NCBI RefSeq assembly: GCF_013697085.1 | Contig: NZ_JACEFT010000001.1 | Span: forward strand, 372,001 to 436,000 | DNA length: 64,000 bases | Source of the DNA: Billgrantia kenyensis | GTDB lineage: Bacteria > Pseudomonadota > Gammaproteobacteria > Pseudomonadales > Halomonadaceae | Direction: 5' to 3' | Part shown: one piece after another, positions 36,727 through 47,015 of the stretch | Numbering within the stretch: the first letter of the stretch is position 1 | How the letters are laid out: every line of letters starts with the position of its first letter | Made by a program: the position numbers and the translations under genes | Notes under the pieces: generated by a model | Databases searched by the model: none | Told to the model about the DNA's origin: nothing | What the model saw: only the letters and a program-made list of their open reading frames with translations

Positions 36727-38556
36727 TCACTCACCCATGACCACACCCTCACGGCGCGGGTCGGCGCCACCGAACAAGCCCTCATCGGTGCGCTGGATCG
36801 CCTGCAGGCCGCTGACCAGCTCGCGCTCGCTTACCTCATGGCCAAGCTCATTCAAGGCGTCGAGCACTTCTTCGGGGAAGCGCCCCTCCTCAAGGAAGGC
36901 CGGCCCGCCCAGGGTGATCGCATGGGGCAGGTTCAGCGCTTCCTGGGCATCGAGCCCCCAATCGAACATCGCCACCAGTGCCTTGGCGGTATAGTGAATG
37001 ATGGCGGCTCCGCCGGGGGAGCCGAGGCTGGCAATGAGCTCGTCGCTCTCGCGATCGAAGACCAGCGTCGGACTCATGCTGGAGCGCGGTCGCTTTCCGG
37101 GCTCGACTCGGTTGGCGATCGGCGAGCCATCGGTGTCCAGGGGGCGAAACGAAAAGTCGGTAAGCTCGTTGTTGAGCAGGTATCCGCCAGCCAGTCCGGT
37201 ACCGCCATCCGCCAGGATGCGGGAACCGAAGGCGGCCTCGATGGTAGTGGTCATCGCCACGGCGTTGCCTTCCTCATCGATGATACTGATGTGGCTGGTG
37301 CCGTACTCCGGCTGCATCGGCTGTATCGCCCAGGCCGTTTCGACTTCGCCTGGCACACCCGCCTCAGCGCCATCCGGCCCCATGCTGTGCTCACCGATGA
37401 GCTCGGCTCGCTCGGCCAGGTACTCTTCGTCGAGCATGCTGCTCCACTCGCCGCCGGGCGCATTGACGAAATCCGGGTCAGCGATGTATTTGCCACGATC
37501 GGCAAAGGCCAGCCGCGAGGCCTCGAGGAAGCGGTGCAGCCACTCGATGCCGAGACGGTCCTCATCGAGCGGCTCATCGAGGGCCGGGAGGTGTTCCAGC
37601 AACCCAAGGATCTGCATGATGGTCAGGTGACCAGAAGAGGGAGGCGGAAAGCCGCAGACACGATAGGCCTGCCAGTCGGTGCACAGTGGATCGCGCTCCT
37701 TGGCCACGTAGGTCGCCATATCCTCCAGGCTGATCGCGCCGGGCCGCCCGGGATGATTCTGCACACGATGCACCAGGTCCTCGGCAATCTGGCCGGTATG
37801 GAGCGCCTTGCTACCGTGCTCGGCAATCTCTTTCAGGATGGCGGCCAATGCGGGGTTCTTGAGCCGATGCCCGGCAGGCAATGGTTCGCCATCTTCCGTG
37901 TAATAGAAGGAGCTACCCAGCGGGTCATCACGCAGCCGCTCTTCGCCGGCAAGGCTGGTGTGCAGGCGCGGGCTGACCTCGAAGCCCTCTTCCGCCAGGG
38001 AGATGGCCGGTGCCAACAGCTCTGCCCAGGACAGCTTGCCATGCTTCTCATGGACCATTTCCAGCATGCGAACGGTGCCCGGCACACCCACCGAAAGGCC
38101 GCTTGCCGCCGCCTCCATGAATTCGAGAGGATCTCCTTCGCCGTTGAGGAACAACGATTCGCTGGCTGCTCGGGGCGCCGTCTCGCGACCGTCGTATGCC
38201 GTCACATCACTGCCGTCGTAGTGCATGAGGAAGGCGCCGCCACCGATACCGCTCGACTGGGGCTCCACCAGGGTCAGCACCATTTGTACGGCGATGGCGG
38301 CATCCACAGCCGAGCCCCCCGCCTTGAGCACCTGATAACCGGCATCCGTGGCCAACGGATTGGCGGCGGCGACGGCGAAGCGTTCGGACGCCCAACCTGG
38401 CTTCTCGGTATAACCGGATGCCGATTCCGGTGCGATAGCGGGGGTCTCATACTGAAAGGACGTCTCGGCGGATGCCAGCAGCGGCAGGCCCAACACATAC
38501 GATGAAAAGACGCAGGCCAGCCAGCGTCGGGGAAAAATGACAGAGCGCATGTCCAT
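36727..38556 (-). CDS. ggt: Gamma-glutamyltranspeptidase
   Basis: 609 residues from the ATG at 38556, chosen because GAGGGG lies 8 bases upstream; an in-frame start at 38598 gives a poor signal. A signal peptide ends near LLASAE (about residue 30), so it is periplasmic. The proenzyme cleaves itself before the nucleophilic Thr in YGTSHISIIDEEGNA. Substrate-binding pieces (VPGTVRMLE, GGAFLMHYDG, PPPSSGHLTI) are present. It cleaves glutathione and gamma-glutamyl compounds, releasing glutamate. It is convergent with the GDPD gene and follows ppsA on the same strand, separated by a strong terminator. Confidence 0.94.
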   Translation of the reverse strand: MDMRSVIFPRRWLACVFSSYVLGLPLLASAETSFQYETPAIAPESASGYTEKPGWASERFAVAAANPLATDAGYQVLKAGGSAVDAAIAVQMVLTLVEPQSSGIGGGAFLMHYDGSDVTAYDGRETAPRAASESLFLNGEGDPLEFMEAAASGLSVGVPGTVRMLEMVHEKHGKLSWAELLAPAISLAEEGFEVSPRLHTSLAGEERLRDDPLGSSFYYTEDGEPLPAGHRLKNPALAAILKEIAEHGSKALHTGQIAEDLVHRVQNHPGRPGAISLEDMATYVAKERDPLCTDWQAYRVCGFPPPSSGHLTIMQILGLLEHLPALDEPLDEDRLGIEWLHRFLEASRLAFADRGKYIADPDFVNAPGGEWSSMLDEEYLAERAELIGEHSMGPDGAEAGVPGEVETAWAIQPMQPEYGTSHISIIDEEGNAVAMTTTIEAAFGSRILADGGTGLAGGYLLNNELTDFSFRPLDTDGSPIANRVEPGKRPRSSMSPTLVFDRESDELIASLGSPGGAAIIHYTAKALVAMFDWGLDAQEALNLPHAITLGGPAFLEEGRFPEEVLDALNELGHEVSERELVSGLQAIQRTDEGLFGGADPRREGVVMGE

Positions 38557-38603
38557 GAAAAAAGCCCCTCGGTAACTCCATGTAAGAGGTGTAAGCATAG
38601 GCG

Positions 38604-38637
38604 AAAAAAGACCCGATTGAGAGCTCTCAATCGGGTC
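38604..38637 (-). terminator. Intrinsic terminator of ppsA
   Basis: A perfect 14-bp inverted repeat (GACCCGATTGAGAG and its complement, no loop) at 38610-38637, followed on the minus strand by six T (38609-38604). It separates ppsA from ggt. Confidence 0.92.
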
Positions 38638-38662
38638 AGTTTGTAACCTAAGTACGCTTTAT

Positions 38663-41035
38663 TTATGCCAGCGTCTCCCCCGCCAGCATGAACCAGGTTT
38701 CGAGCACCGCATCGGGGTTGAGCGATACCGAGTCGATGCCCTGCTCCATCAGCCATTTTGCCAGGTCGGGATGATCGGACGGCCCCTGGCCACAGATACC
38801 GATGTACTTGCCCTTGGCCCGGCAGGCCTGAATGGCCATGGCGAGCAATTTCTTGACCGCAGGATTACGCTCATCGAACAGATGCGCCACGATGCCGGAG
38901 TCGCGATCCAGGCCCAGGGTGAGCTGGGTCAGGTCATTGGAGCCGATAGAGAAGCCGTCGAAGTGCTCGAGGAACTCATCGGCGAGCAGTGCATTAGCCG
39001 GCAATTCGCACATCATGATCACCTTGAGGCCGTTCTCGCCGCGCTTGAGGCCATTGGCTGCCATCAGCTCGACCACTTCACGAGCTTCTTCGGTGGTGCG
39101 TACGAAGGGGACCATGATCTCGACGTTTTCGAGCCCCATCTCGTCTCGCACGCGCTTGAGCGCACGACACTCGAGCTCGAAGCAGGGCCGGAAGGCATCG
39201 GAAACATAGCGCGAGGCGCCACGGAATCCGAGCATGGGGTTCTCTTCCCCTGGCTCGTAGAGCTTGCCACCGATCAGGTTCTCGTACTCGTTCGACTTGA
39301 AATCGGAGAGTCGCACGATCACGCGCTGGGGATGGAACGCCGCGGCCAGGGTGGAGATACCCTCGACCAGCTTGTCGACGTAGAAATCCACCGGGCTGGC
39401 ATAACCGGCGGTGCGCAGATTGATGGTCTGCTGCAGGTCCAGCGGCAGGGTGTCGTACTCCAGCAACGCCTTGGGGTGCACGCCGATCATGCGGTTGATG
39501 ATGAACTCCAGGCGCGCCAGGCCGACGCCCGCATGGGGCAGGCCGGCAAAGCTGAAGGCGCGATCCGGGTTGCCCACGTTCATCATGATCTTGAACGGAA
39601 TCTCGGGCATGGAGTCGACCGAGGTGACGCGACGGTCGAAGTCCAGCAGGCCCTCGTAGACGTGGCCGGTATCACCCTCGGCACAGGAGACGGTGACGTC
39701 GCGGCCATCTTCGAGCACCTCGGTGGCATCACCACAGCCCACCACCGCGGGAATGCCCAGCTCACGGGCGATGATCGCCGCGTGGCAGGTACGACCGCCA
39801 CGGTTGGTCACTATCGCCGAGGCCCGCTTCATGATCGGCTCCCAGTCGGGGTCGGTCATGTCGGTGACCAGCACGTCGCCGGCATTGACCTTGTCCATCT
39901 CCTCGGGGGTGAAGACGATCTTCACCGCGCCGCGGCCGATGCGCTGGCCGATGGCGCGCCCGGTGACCAGGGTGCGCCCCTTTTCCTTGAGGTGGAAGCG
40001 CTCGAGCTTGCCGCCCTCCTGCTGCGACACCACCGTTTCCGGTCGTGCCTGAACGATATAAAGCTCGCCGTCGTCCCCGTCCAGCGCCCACTCGATGTCC
40101 ATCGGACGCTTGTAGTGCTCCTCGATGGTGACCGCCTGGCGTGCCAGCGCCATCACCTGTTCGTCGTTGATGCAGAAACAGGCGCGATCCTTGAGCGGTA
40201 CGTCAATGGTGGAAACCGACTTGCCGGCGCTGGCATCCTCGCCGTATACCATCTTGATCAGCTTGGAGCCGAGGTTGCGACGCAGCACCGCCGGGCGACC
40301 TGCCGCGAGAGTCGGCTTGTGCACATAGAACTCATCAGGGTTGACCGAGCCCTGCACCACGGTCTCGCCCAGCCCCCAGGAGGCGGTGACGAACACCGCA
40401 TCGCGATAGCCCGATTCGGTATCCAGGGTGAACATGACGCCGGAGGCGCCGGTCTCGGAGCGCACCATCTTCTGCACGCCGGCCGACAGCGCTACGTTCT
40501 CGTGGGCGTAGCCGCGGTGCACGCGATAGGAGATCGCACGGTCATTGAACAGCGAGGCGAACACCTCATGCACGGCGCGCTTGATGTTGTCGAAGCCTTC
40601 GATGTTGAGGAAGGTTTCCTGCTGGCCGGCAAAAGAGGCGTCGGGCAGATCCTCGGCGGTGGCCGAGCTGCGTACCGCCACCTTGAGGTTCGGGTGCTGG
40701 CTGGCCAGCTTGTCATAGGCCGTACGCAGGTGCGCTTCGAAAGTAGGCGGCAGCGGGGTGTCGATCACCCATTGGCGAATCTCGGCGCCGACCCGAGCCA
40801 GCTCGTTGACGTCATCGACGTCGAGCCGGGCCAGGGCCTGATTGATACGTTCGTTGAGTCCCTCGTGGGCCAGGAACTCACGGTAGGCATGGGCGGTGGT
40901 GGCAAAGCCGCCGGGCACGGTGACACCGGCTCCCGAAAGGTTGGAGATCATCTCGCCAAGCGAGGCGTTCTTGCCGCCTACGCGCTCGACATCGTCCATG
41001 CCGAGTTGATCGAACCACAGGATGTAGTCTTCCAC
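38663..41035 (-). CDS. ppsA: Phosphoenolpyruvate synthase
   Basis: 790 residues from the GTG at 41035, which follows an AAGGGGG ribosome site and gives the family start [21 protein letters not shown]. coli PpsA is 792. Catalytic phospho-His lies in [15 protein letters not shown], and the C-terminal PEP/pyruvate barrel has the family motif [15 protein letters not shown]. The enzyme makes PEP from pyruvate and ATP for gluconeogenesis. It is divergent from ppsR, which encodes its own regulator. A longer in-frame opening upstream is not conserved. Confidence 0.96.
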   Translation of the reverse strand: MEDYILWFDQLGMDDVERVGGKNASLGEMISNLSGAGVTVPGGFATTAHAYREFLAHEGLNERINQALARLDVDDVNELARVGAEIRQWVIDTPLPPTFEAHLRTAYDKLASQHPNLKVAVRSSATAEDLPDASFAGQQETFLNIEGFDNIKRAVHEVFASLFNDRAISYRVHRGYAHENVALSAGVQKMVRSETGASGVMFTLDTESGYRDAVFVTASWGLGETVVQGSVNPDEFYVHKPTLAAGRPAVLRRNLGSKLIKMVYGEDASAGKSVSTIDVPLKDRACFCINDEQVMALARQAVTIEEHYKRPMDIEWALDGDDGELYIVQARPETVVSQQEGGKLERFHLKEKGRTLVTGRAIGQRIGRGAVKIVFTPEEMDKVNAGDVLVTDMTDPDWEPIMKRASAIVTNRGGRTCHAAIIARELGIPAVVGCGDATEVLEDGRDVTVSCAEGDTGHVYEGLLDFDRRVTSVDSMPEIPFKIMMNVGNPDRAFSFAGLPHAGVGLARLEFIINRMIGVHPKALLEYDTLPLDLQQTINLRTAGYASPVDFYVDKLVEGISTLAAAFHPQRVIVRLSDFKSNEYENLIGGKLYEPGEENPMLGFRGASRYVSDAFRPCFELECRALKRVRDEMGLENVEIMVPFVRTTEEAREVVELMAANGLKRGENGLKVIMMCELPANALLADEFLEHFDGFSIGSNDLTQLTLGLDRDSGIVAHLFDERNPAVKKLLAMAIQACRAKGKYIGICGQGPSDHPDLAKWLMEQGIDSVSLNPDAVLETWFMLAGETLA

Positions 41036-41336
41036 ATAACCCCCTTGAATCTTCGTTGCCCAGATGTGGCCGCACCGGCCTGGCGAGATTCGGTGCCAAA
41101 CCGCTTGCCAGCATCTGGTTTCAGGCAAAAAGCGCAATGGTGCTCACCTTAAACGCAAGCGGCCATATACGCCATTGGTCTAACATCGAAGTCAGTGGAG
41201 GTTTTTTACAACAATCGTCCGATTTGGGCGATTCCTGTAGTCGAACAGCCGACACCGGAAGAGCAAAGCGCCTTGCCGCCAGCACACCGAGCCCCGACAA
41301 TGAGGCAGGACAATTCACCGAGGGACTCGCCAAGCC
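41036..41336. other. Divergent ppsA/ppsR promoter region
   Basis: 301 bases between two divergent, functionally linked genes. I find no clear Cra-type palindrome and no spacing-perfect -35/-10 pair. The stretch around 41200-41215, containing GGTTTTTTACAA, is the most AT-rich part and the likeliest place for promoter elements. Confidence 0.35.
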
Positions 41337-42170
41337 ATGCCCCGCACAGCCTTTTTCATCTCCGACGGTACCGGCATCACCGCCGAGAGCCTTGGCCGCA
41401 GCCTTCTGGCCCAGTTCGAGAATGTCGACCTGAAGATGTCGACCAAGCCCTATATCGACACCATCGACAAGGCCCGTAACCTCGTCGACATCATCGAATC
41501 CACCGCCGTACGCGACGGCGAGCAGCCGATCATCATCGACACCATCGTCGACGAGTCGATTCGAGAAGTGATTCGTAGCGCGCCAGGCTTCAAGATCGAC
41601 ATCTTCTCGACCTTCCTCAAGCCGCTGGAGAAGGAGCTAGGCACGCACTCCAGCTACACCGTGGGGCGCACTCACTCCATCGGCAAGGACGAAGTCTACA
41701 TGGACCGCATCCACTCGGTGCACTTCGCCCTGGACAACGACGACGGCGCCCGTACCCACCAGTACGACCAGGCCGACGTGATCCTGATCGGCGTCTCGCG
41801 CTGCGGCAAGACGCCGACGTCGCTCTACCTGGCGCTGCAGTTCGGCATCCGTGCCGCCAACTACCCACTGACCGAAGACGACCAGGACGAGAACGGCACG
41901 CTCAAGCTGCCTCCGGCGCTGGCCAAGCACCGCCACAAGCTGTTCGGGCTGACCATCGATCCGCGTAGATTGACGGCGATCCGTCACGAGCGCCGGCCCA
42001 ACAGTCGTTACAGTTCACTGGACCAGTGCACGCAAGAGGTGGAACAGGCGGAAGGGCTCTACCGACAGATGCACATTCCCTACATCGACACCACGCGTTT
42101 CTCGGTGGAGGAGATATCCACCCGCATGATCGCCGAGACGGGGCTCACGCGGCGGTTCACGCCGCGCTGA
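41337..42170 (+). CDS. ppsR: PEP synthase regulatory protein (kinase/pyrophosphorylase)
   Basis: 277 residues of the DUF299/YdiA family. The ADP-binding P-loop is [15 protein letters not shown] near residue 151; the N-terminus [19 protein letters not shown] is conserved. It phosphorylates PpsA on a Thr with ADP to switch it off and reverses this with phosphate. The head-to-head position with ppsA supports the function. Start ATG 41337; GAGGGA lies about 12 bases upstream, a somewhat long spacing. Confidence 0.95.
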   Translation: MPRTAFFISDGTGITAESLGRSLLAQFENVDLKMSTKPYIDTIDKARNLVDIIESTAVRDGEQPIIIDTIVDESIREVIRSAPGFKIDIFSTFLKPLEKELGTHSSYTVGRTHSIGKDEVYMDRIHSVHFALDNDDGARTHQYDQADVILIGVSRCGKTPTSLYLALQFGIRAANYPLTEDDQDENGTLKLPPALAKHRHKLFGLTIDPRRLTAIRHERRPNSRYSSLDQCTQEVEQAEGLYRQMHIPYIDTTRFSVEEISTRMIAETGLTRRFTPR

Positions 42171-42182
42171 GGCCGATGCACC

Positions 42183-42959
42183 ATGCGCAAGCTGTCCCTG
42201 GGGCTCCTGATATTGCTGCTGACCGGCGGCCCACTCTACATGTGGCAGTTCGGCAATATCGACACCCGTGGCGATTGGCGCAGTGCCGATCGCACGCCTG
42301 CTGGCCTGGCCCCGGCGCCCAGCGAATTCGGTGAAGCCGTGGTTCAGGTGTACTCGGCCCGAGCCTTCAACTGGCGCGGGATCTTCGCCGTTCACGCCTG
42401 GGTGGCCACCAAGCCGGCGAATGCCGACAGCTATACCCTGCATCAGGTGACCGGCTGGGGCCGCCCCAGCCTCTCCTCGCGCGCCGGCACACCCGACCGC
42501 GCCTGGTTCGGCAGTGCTCCGACGCTGCACGCCTCCCTGTGCGGCAGGGAAGCCGAAAGCGCCATCGAACGGATCGAGGCACTGCTGCCCGACTACCCCT
42601 ATCGCGATCACTATCGCGCCTGGCCGGGCCCCAACAGCAACACCTTCGTGGCCTGGCTGATCCGTGAAGTCCCGGAGCTGGACGTGGCCTTGCCCTCCAG
42701 CGCCATCGGCAAGGACTATCTGGGCGGGAACGTACTGGCCCCGACCCCTAGCGGCACGGGGATTCAGCTATCGCTGGCCGGCATACTCGGCGCCTCGGCC
42801 GCACTGAGAGAGGGGCTGGAGCTCAATATCGGCGGGCTCATAATCGGCATCGACCCGGCAGCGCTAGGGGTCAAGTTGCCCGCTATCGGCACCCTGGGAT
42901 TGCGAGATGGCAGCCGGTCGCGGGGAGAGTGTTTCCCCATGCCGGCCGCAGATAGCTGA
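42183..42959 (+). CDS. DUF3750 family protein
   Basis: 258 residues with an N-terminal membrane anchor/signal (LSLGLLILLLTGGPLYMWQF) and a domain containing VYSARAFNWRGIFAVHAWVA, YRAWPGPNSNTFVAWLIRE and GRPSLSSRAG, matching the DUF3750 family. Function unknown; a His and several Trp/Tyr in conserved positions hint at an enzyme of the periplasm, but no mechanism can be named. It follows ppsR by 12 bases, so it is likely on the same transcript. Confidence 0.85.
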   Translation: MRKLSLGLLILLLTGGPLYMWQFGNIDTRGDWRSADRTPAGLAPAPSEFGEAVVQVYSARAFNWRGIFAVHAWVATKPANADSYTLHQVTGWGRPSLSSRAGTPDRAWFGSAPTLHASLCGREAESAIERIEALLPDYPYRDHYRAWPGPNSNTFVAWLIREVPELDVALPSSAIGKDYLGGNVLAPTPSGTGIQLSLAGILGASAALREGLELNIGGLIIGIDPAALGVKLPAIGTLGLRDGSRSRGECFPMPAADS

Positions 42960-42968
42960 GACGACAGA

Positions 42969-44174
42969 TCAGCGCACGATGCCCTCTCGGCGCAGCCGCT
43001 CGATCTCCTCGCCGCTGAGCCCCATCTCCGCGAGAATCGCGTCGCTGTCCTGACCCAGGCGTGGTGGCGCCAAGTCGCTGAGTGCCGTTTCGCCGTCGAA
43101 GCGTAGCGGAGACGACACCTGGGGTACCTCGAGGCCGTCGCGCTTCAAGGTGCACTGCATGCCGCGGTGCTTGACCTGGGGATCGTCAAACACTTCGGCC
43201 ACGGTATTGATCGGGCCGGCGGGGATGCCGCGAGCCTCGAGATCGGCAAGCCACTGGTCGCGGCCACGGGTGCGGAAGATCGCCTGGATCAATGGCACCA
43301 ACACGTCACGGTTGCCTACCCGCGCCGCATTGGTGGCGTAATCCGGGTCCCTGGCCCACTCGGGATGGCCCATCAGTTCGGCCAGTCGTGCAAACTGACT
43401 GTCGTTGCCCACGGTCAGCACCAAGTGTCCATCGGAACAGGCGAAGGCCTGGTAGGGCACGATGTTGGGGTGGGCATTGCCATGGCGCTCCGGGGAGTTG
43501 CCGCTGACCAGGGCATTGAGCGCCTGGTTGGCCAGCGCCGCCACCTGCACGTCGAGCAGCGCCACGTCAACGTAGCGCCCTTGTCCGGTGCGACTGCGCT
43601 CGTGCAGCGCCGCGAGCACACCGATGGTAGCGTAGAGCCCGGTCATCACGTCGGTGATGGCCACGCCGGTCTTCATCGGCATGCCGTCCGGCTCGCCGCC
43701 GATACTCATCAGCCCGCCCATGGCCTGGATCATGAAGTCGTAGCCGGCACGGTGCGCATAGGGCCCATCCTGACCGAAACCGGTGATGGAACAGCCGATC
43801 AGGCCGGGGTTTTCCACCTTCAGGCTGGCGTAGTCGAGCCGGTACTTGGCCAGCCCGCCCACCTTGAAGTTCTCCAGCACGATATCGGCACCCTTGGCGA
43901 GCCGGCGGATCATCGCCTGGCCGCCCTCGCTGGCGATATCGATCGCCAGCGACTGCTTGCCGCGATTGGCGCAGAGGTAGTAGGCCGCCACCCGCTCGAC
44001 CTCATCGTCCTCGGCGAGCCACGGCGGCCCCCAGCCGCGGGTGTCGTCACCCCGCTCGGGGTGCTCGATCTTGATCACACGCGCTCCGAGGTCGGCCAGT
44101 AGCTGACCGGCCCAGGGGCCGGCCAGCACTCGCGACATGTCGAGCACCGTGATGCCTTCCAGCGGTCGGCTCAT
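42969..44174 (-). CDS. CaiB/BaiF CoA-transferase, probably glutarate-linked
   Basis: 401 residues from the ATG at 44174, which has GGAAGGAA about 7 bases upstream; an ATG at 44195 precedes that site. Class III CoA-transferase features are present: LDMSRVLAGPWAGQLLADLG at the N-terminus and the conserved catalytic Asp region (GYDFMIQAMGG). Family members move CoA between carboxylates. Directly downstream of gcdH (99 bases), it probably transfers CoA to glutarate from succinyl-CoA. The substrate is inferred from context only. Confidence 0.88.
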   Translation of the reverse strand: MSRPLEGITVLDMSRVLAGPWAGQLLADLGARVIKIEHPERGDDTRGWGPPWLAEDDEVERVAAYYLCANRGKQSLAIDIASEGGQAMIRRLAKGADIVLENFKVGGLAKYRLDYASLKVENPGLIGCSITGFGQDGPYAHRAGYDFMIQAMGGLMSIGGEPDGMPMKTGVAITDVMTGLYATIGVLAALHERSRTGQGRYVDVALLDVQVAALANQALNALVSGNSPERHGNAHPNIVPYQAFACSDGHLVLTVGNDSQFARLAELMGHPEWARDPDYATNAARVGNRDVLVPLIQAIFRTRGRDQWLADLEARGIPAGPINTVAEVFDDPQVKHRGMQCTLKRDGLEVPQVSSPLRFDGETALSDLAPPRLGQDSDAILAEMGLSGEEIERLRREGIVR

Positions 44175-44273
44175 CTTGATTCCTTCCACACTCATCGCAG
44201 CGGCGGACAGGCCTGCCCTTCTTTCGGCCTGCCCCGTCGCCCGCGTTAGAGGTAGCGTTTGGATCTCGGTGTA

Positions 44274-45455
44274 TCAGTTGGCGAATGCCTGGAGCCCGGT
44301 CTGCGCACGGCCGAGAATCAGCGCGTGGACATCATGGGTGCCCTCGTAGGTGTTCACCGCCTCGAGGTTCATCGCGTGGCGAATCACATGGTATTCGTCG
44401 GCGATGCCGTTGCCACCGTGCATGTCACGCGCCACCCGGGCGATATCGAGCGCCTTGCCGCAGTTGTTGCGCTTGATCAGCGAGATGGCTTCAGGCACCA
44501 GCTGGCCGGCATCGATCATGCGACCCACGCGCAGGGCGGCCTGCAAGCCCAGGGCGATTTCGGTCTGCATGTCGGCCAGCTTTTTCTGGATCAACTGGTT
44601 GGCGGCCAGCGGACGGCCGAACTGCTTGCGGTCCAGGGTGTACTGCCGGCCGGCGTGCCAGCACGCCTCGGCGGCGCCCATGCTGCCCCAGGCGATACCG
44701 TAGCGGGCACGGTTGAGGCACGAAAACGGCCCCTTGAGACCGGTCACGCCGGGCAGGCGCTGCGCGTCGGAGACCTCGACGTCCTGCATGGATATCTGGC
44801 CGGTGATGGAGGCACGCAGGCTGAACTTGCCGTCGATCTTGGGGGCGGTCAGTCCCTTCATGCCCTTCTCGAGGATGAAGCCATTGATCACGCCCTCGTC
44901 ATCCTTGGCCCAGACCACGAAGACGTCGGCAATCGGCGAGTTGGTGATCCAGGTCTTGGCGCCGTTGATGCGCCAGCCGTTGTCGGTGCGCGTGGCGCGG
45001 GTGGACATGCCGCCCGGATCGGAGCCGTGGTCCGGCTCGGTGAGGCCGAAGCAGCCGACCCATTCGCCGGTCGCCAGCTTGGGCAGGTACTTCTCGCGCT
45101 GAGCTTCGCTGCCGAAGGCATGGATCGGATACATGACCAGGCTCGACTGCACGCTCATGGCGCTGCGATAACCGGAGTCTACGCGCTCCACCTCGCGAGC
45201 TATCAGGCCATAACTGACATAGTTCATTCCCGCGCAGCCGTAGCCGTCGATGGTAGCGCCCAGCAGGCCCAGCTCACCCATCTCGTTCATGATCTCGCGA
45301 TCGAAGACCTCGTGGCGGTTGGCCTCGAGGACGCGCGGCATCAGCTTGTCCTGGCAGTAGTCGTGTGCTGTCTGCAGGACCATGCGCTCGTCTTCGTCGA
45401 GCTGATCGATCAGGCGGAACGGGTCTTCCCAAGTGACGGGGGTGATCTGGCTCAT
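44274..45455 (-). CDS. gcdH: Glutaryl-CoA dehydrogenase
   Basis: 393 residues from the ATG at 45455 with AGGAGAG upstream; the earlier open frame is not conserved. Acyl-CoA dehydrogenase signatures are present: [16 protein letters not shown] and KTWITNS for FAD/substrate binding, and the catalytic Glu in [12 protein letters not shown]. The decarboxylating dehydrogenase converts glutaryl-CoA to crotonyl-CoA in lysine and tryptophan catabolism. The region 45469-45499 upstream carries two overlapping inverted repeats that may regulate it. Confidence 0.93.
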   Translation of the reverse strand: MSQITPVTWEDPFRLIDQLDEDERMVLQTAHDYCQDKLMPRVLEANRHEVFDREIMNEMGELGLLGATIDGYGCAGMNYVSYGLIAREVERVDSGYRSAMSVQSSLVMYPIHAFGSEAQREKYLPKLATGEWVGCFGLTEPDHGSDPGGMSTRATRTDNGWRINGAKTWITNSPIADVFVVWAKDDEGVINGFILEKGMKGLTAPKIDGKFSLRASITGQISMQDVEVSDAQRLPGVTGLKGPFSCLNRARYGIAWGSMGAAEACWHAGRQYTLDRKQFGRPLAANQLIQKKLADMQTEIALGLQAALRVGRMIDAGQLVPEAISLIKRNNCGKALDIARVARDMHGGNGIADEYHVIRHAMNLEAVNTYEGTHDVHALILGRAQTGLQAFAN

Positions 45456-45468
45456 GGCGGGCTCTCCT

Positions 45469-45499
45469 GTTGGAATTTCTACATTTCCAACGAATGTAG
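45469..45499 (-). promoter_or_regulatory. Two overlapping inverted repeats upstream of gcdH
   Basis: GTTGGAA at 45469-45475 pairs with TTCCAAC at 45485-45491, and CTACATT at 45479-45485 pairs with AATGTAG at 45493-45499. They interleave and lie 14-44 bases before the gcdH start, partly over its ribosome site. They look like an operator; the regulator is not identified. Confidence 0.5.
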
Positions 45500-45541
45500 A
45501 GCAAAGAAGCCATGAAGCCAACCCCTTTTGCGGCTTTTTGC

Positions 45542-46948
45542 TTACACTTTTGGCCGCAGCGGAATACCTTGGTCCGCATGATTGGACAGCCGGTCGAGGC
45601 GTCGATGCAGCGCCACCCAGGCCACCAACCCCACCGCTACATTGGCCAGGAACAGGCCGATGAAAATGCCCTGGGTACCGCCCACCACTCCACCAAGCCA
45701 GGCCAGGGGCACGGTGAGCAGGAACAGGCGGACGATCGAAAGGCGCATGGCACGCGCGGGTTCGTGCAGGGCATTGAAGGAAGAGACCGCCAGGATTACC
45801 ACGCCCTGCGCCCCCAGGCCCAGTGGCACCCACCACAGGAAGCTGCGCAGCACTTCGCCCATCTCGTCGCCGGCGGTATAGCCGGCCACCAGCCAGGGAG
45901 CGAGCAGTTGCAGTAGCAGCCATATCCCCAGCTGCCACACCAGCACGAAGGCGAAGCAGCCGAAGATGGCTCGCCGCACGCGCTCATGCTGCCCTGCCCC
46001 TGCGTTCTGACTAACCAGCGGCGGCAGGGTCATGGAAAGCGCCAGTACACCGATCTGGGCGATCGCCTCGATGCGGGTGCCCACACCGTAGCCCGCTACC
46101 GCATGGTGCCCATGACCGGCGACGATGCGCGTCACCAGAGCCAGGGCCAGCGGGGTAAAGACGCTGGTGATCGCCGCGGGCACGGCGATACGCGAGAGTT
46201 CACGCCACGACTCAACCAACCCGGCCAGTGTCAGATGGCGCAGGTCGAGACAATCGCGAAGCTCGCGCTGCCAGAACAGCGCGGCGGCCATGGCACTCCA
46301 GCTGAGCACCGTGGCCAGGGCCGCGCCCTGGACGCCGAGCGCCGGGAAAGGTCCCACCCCGAAGATCAGCAGCCAGTCGAGCAGGCCGTTGAGCAGGGCC
46401 GCCAGGGCCATCATCAAGCCAGGGATCAGTGTATTGCCCTGGGCGCGCAGCACGCTGTTGAGCACCCGAGGCACGATCACCGCCGCCGCCCCCAGGTACC
46501 AGATCCCCATGTAGTCACGAATGTGTGGCAACAGCGCTACATCGGCGCCAAGCAGCCGAAACAGCGGCTCCAGCGTGGCCAGGCCCAGCAGGGTCAGCCC
46601 GACACCGACCGCCAGCGCCAACAGAGCGGCATCGGTGGCCCGCCGGCGCACTGTCTCCATATCTCCCTGCCCCAGACGCCGTGCCACCACCGCCGAGGTG
46701 CCGATACCCAGGCCGATAGCCAGGCTGATCACCGCGAAAACCACCGGGAAAGTGAACGACACCGCCGCCAGTGGCTCCGGACCCAGGCGCGATATGAACC
46801 AGGTATCGACCAGGTTGAAACTCATCATGGCGATCATGCCACCCACCACGGGCAGGCACTTGCGCAGCAGGGTCAGGGCAATGGGACCTTCGAGCAGTTC
46901 GCGGCGCATGGGCCGGCGGGCACCGGAATCTGAAGAAGAGGGCTTCAT
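45542..46948 (-). CDS. MATE-family multidrug efflux transporter
   Basis: 468 residues from the ATG at 46948, with AGAGG about 6 bases upstream; the frame runs further upstream without conserved residues. Twelve hydrophobic helices form two homologous halves (about 20-235 and 250-455), starting from [29 protein letters not shown] proteins export cationic compounds using Na+ or H+ gradients; the Na+ option would suit a halophile but cannot be decided from sequence. It sits between gcdH and the valine operon without a clear metabolic link. Confidence 0.92.
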   Translation of the reverse strand: MKPSSSDSGARRPMRRELLEGPIALTLLRKCLPVVGGMIAMMSFNLVDTWFISRLGPEPLAAVSFTFPVVFAVISLAIGLGIGTSAVVARRLGQGDMETVRRRATDAALLALAVGVGLTLLGLATLEPLFRLLGADVALLPHIRDYMGIWYLGAAAVIVPRVLNSVLRAQGNTLIPGLMMALAALLNGLLDWLLIFGVGPFPALGVQGAALATVLSWSAMAAALFWQRELRDCLDLRHLTLAGLVESWRELSRIAVPAAITSVFTPLALALVTRIVAGHGHHAVAGYGVGTRIEAIAQIGVLALSMTLPPLVSQNAGAGQHERVRRAIFGCFAFVLVWQLGIWLLLQLLAPWLVAGYTAGDEMGEVLRSFLWWVPLGLGAQGVVILAVSSFNALHEPARAMRLSIVRLFLLTVPLAWLGGVVGGTQGIFIGLFLANVAVGLVAWVALHRRLDRLSNHADQGIPLRPKV

Positions 46949-46967
46949 GAAACCTCTGGAAACGAGA

Positions 46968-46993
46968 AAACGGGCACATGATTGTGCCCGTTT
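46968..46993 (-). terminator. Intrinsic terminator of the valine operon
   Basis: AAACGGGCACA and its complement enclose a 4-base loop; on the minus strand a TTTTC tract follows. It lies 22 bases after the mmsB stop and only 19 bases before the MATE start, so MATE either depends on readthrough or has a promoter inside the hairpin. Confidence 0.85.
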
Positions 46994-47015
46994 CGAGAGA
47001 GCCTGCCAAAAAGAC

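Noticed and set aside
36697-38505. A 602-codon open frame opposite ggt
   Set aside because: No domain and no upstream ribosome site; ggt on the other strand carries all expected motifs.
38771-41152. A 793-codon open frame opposite ppsA
   Set aside because: It is a shadow of ppsA in high-GC DNA: Gly/His/Asp/Val-rich composition, no recognisable domain, and no ribosome site. ppsA has full motif support.
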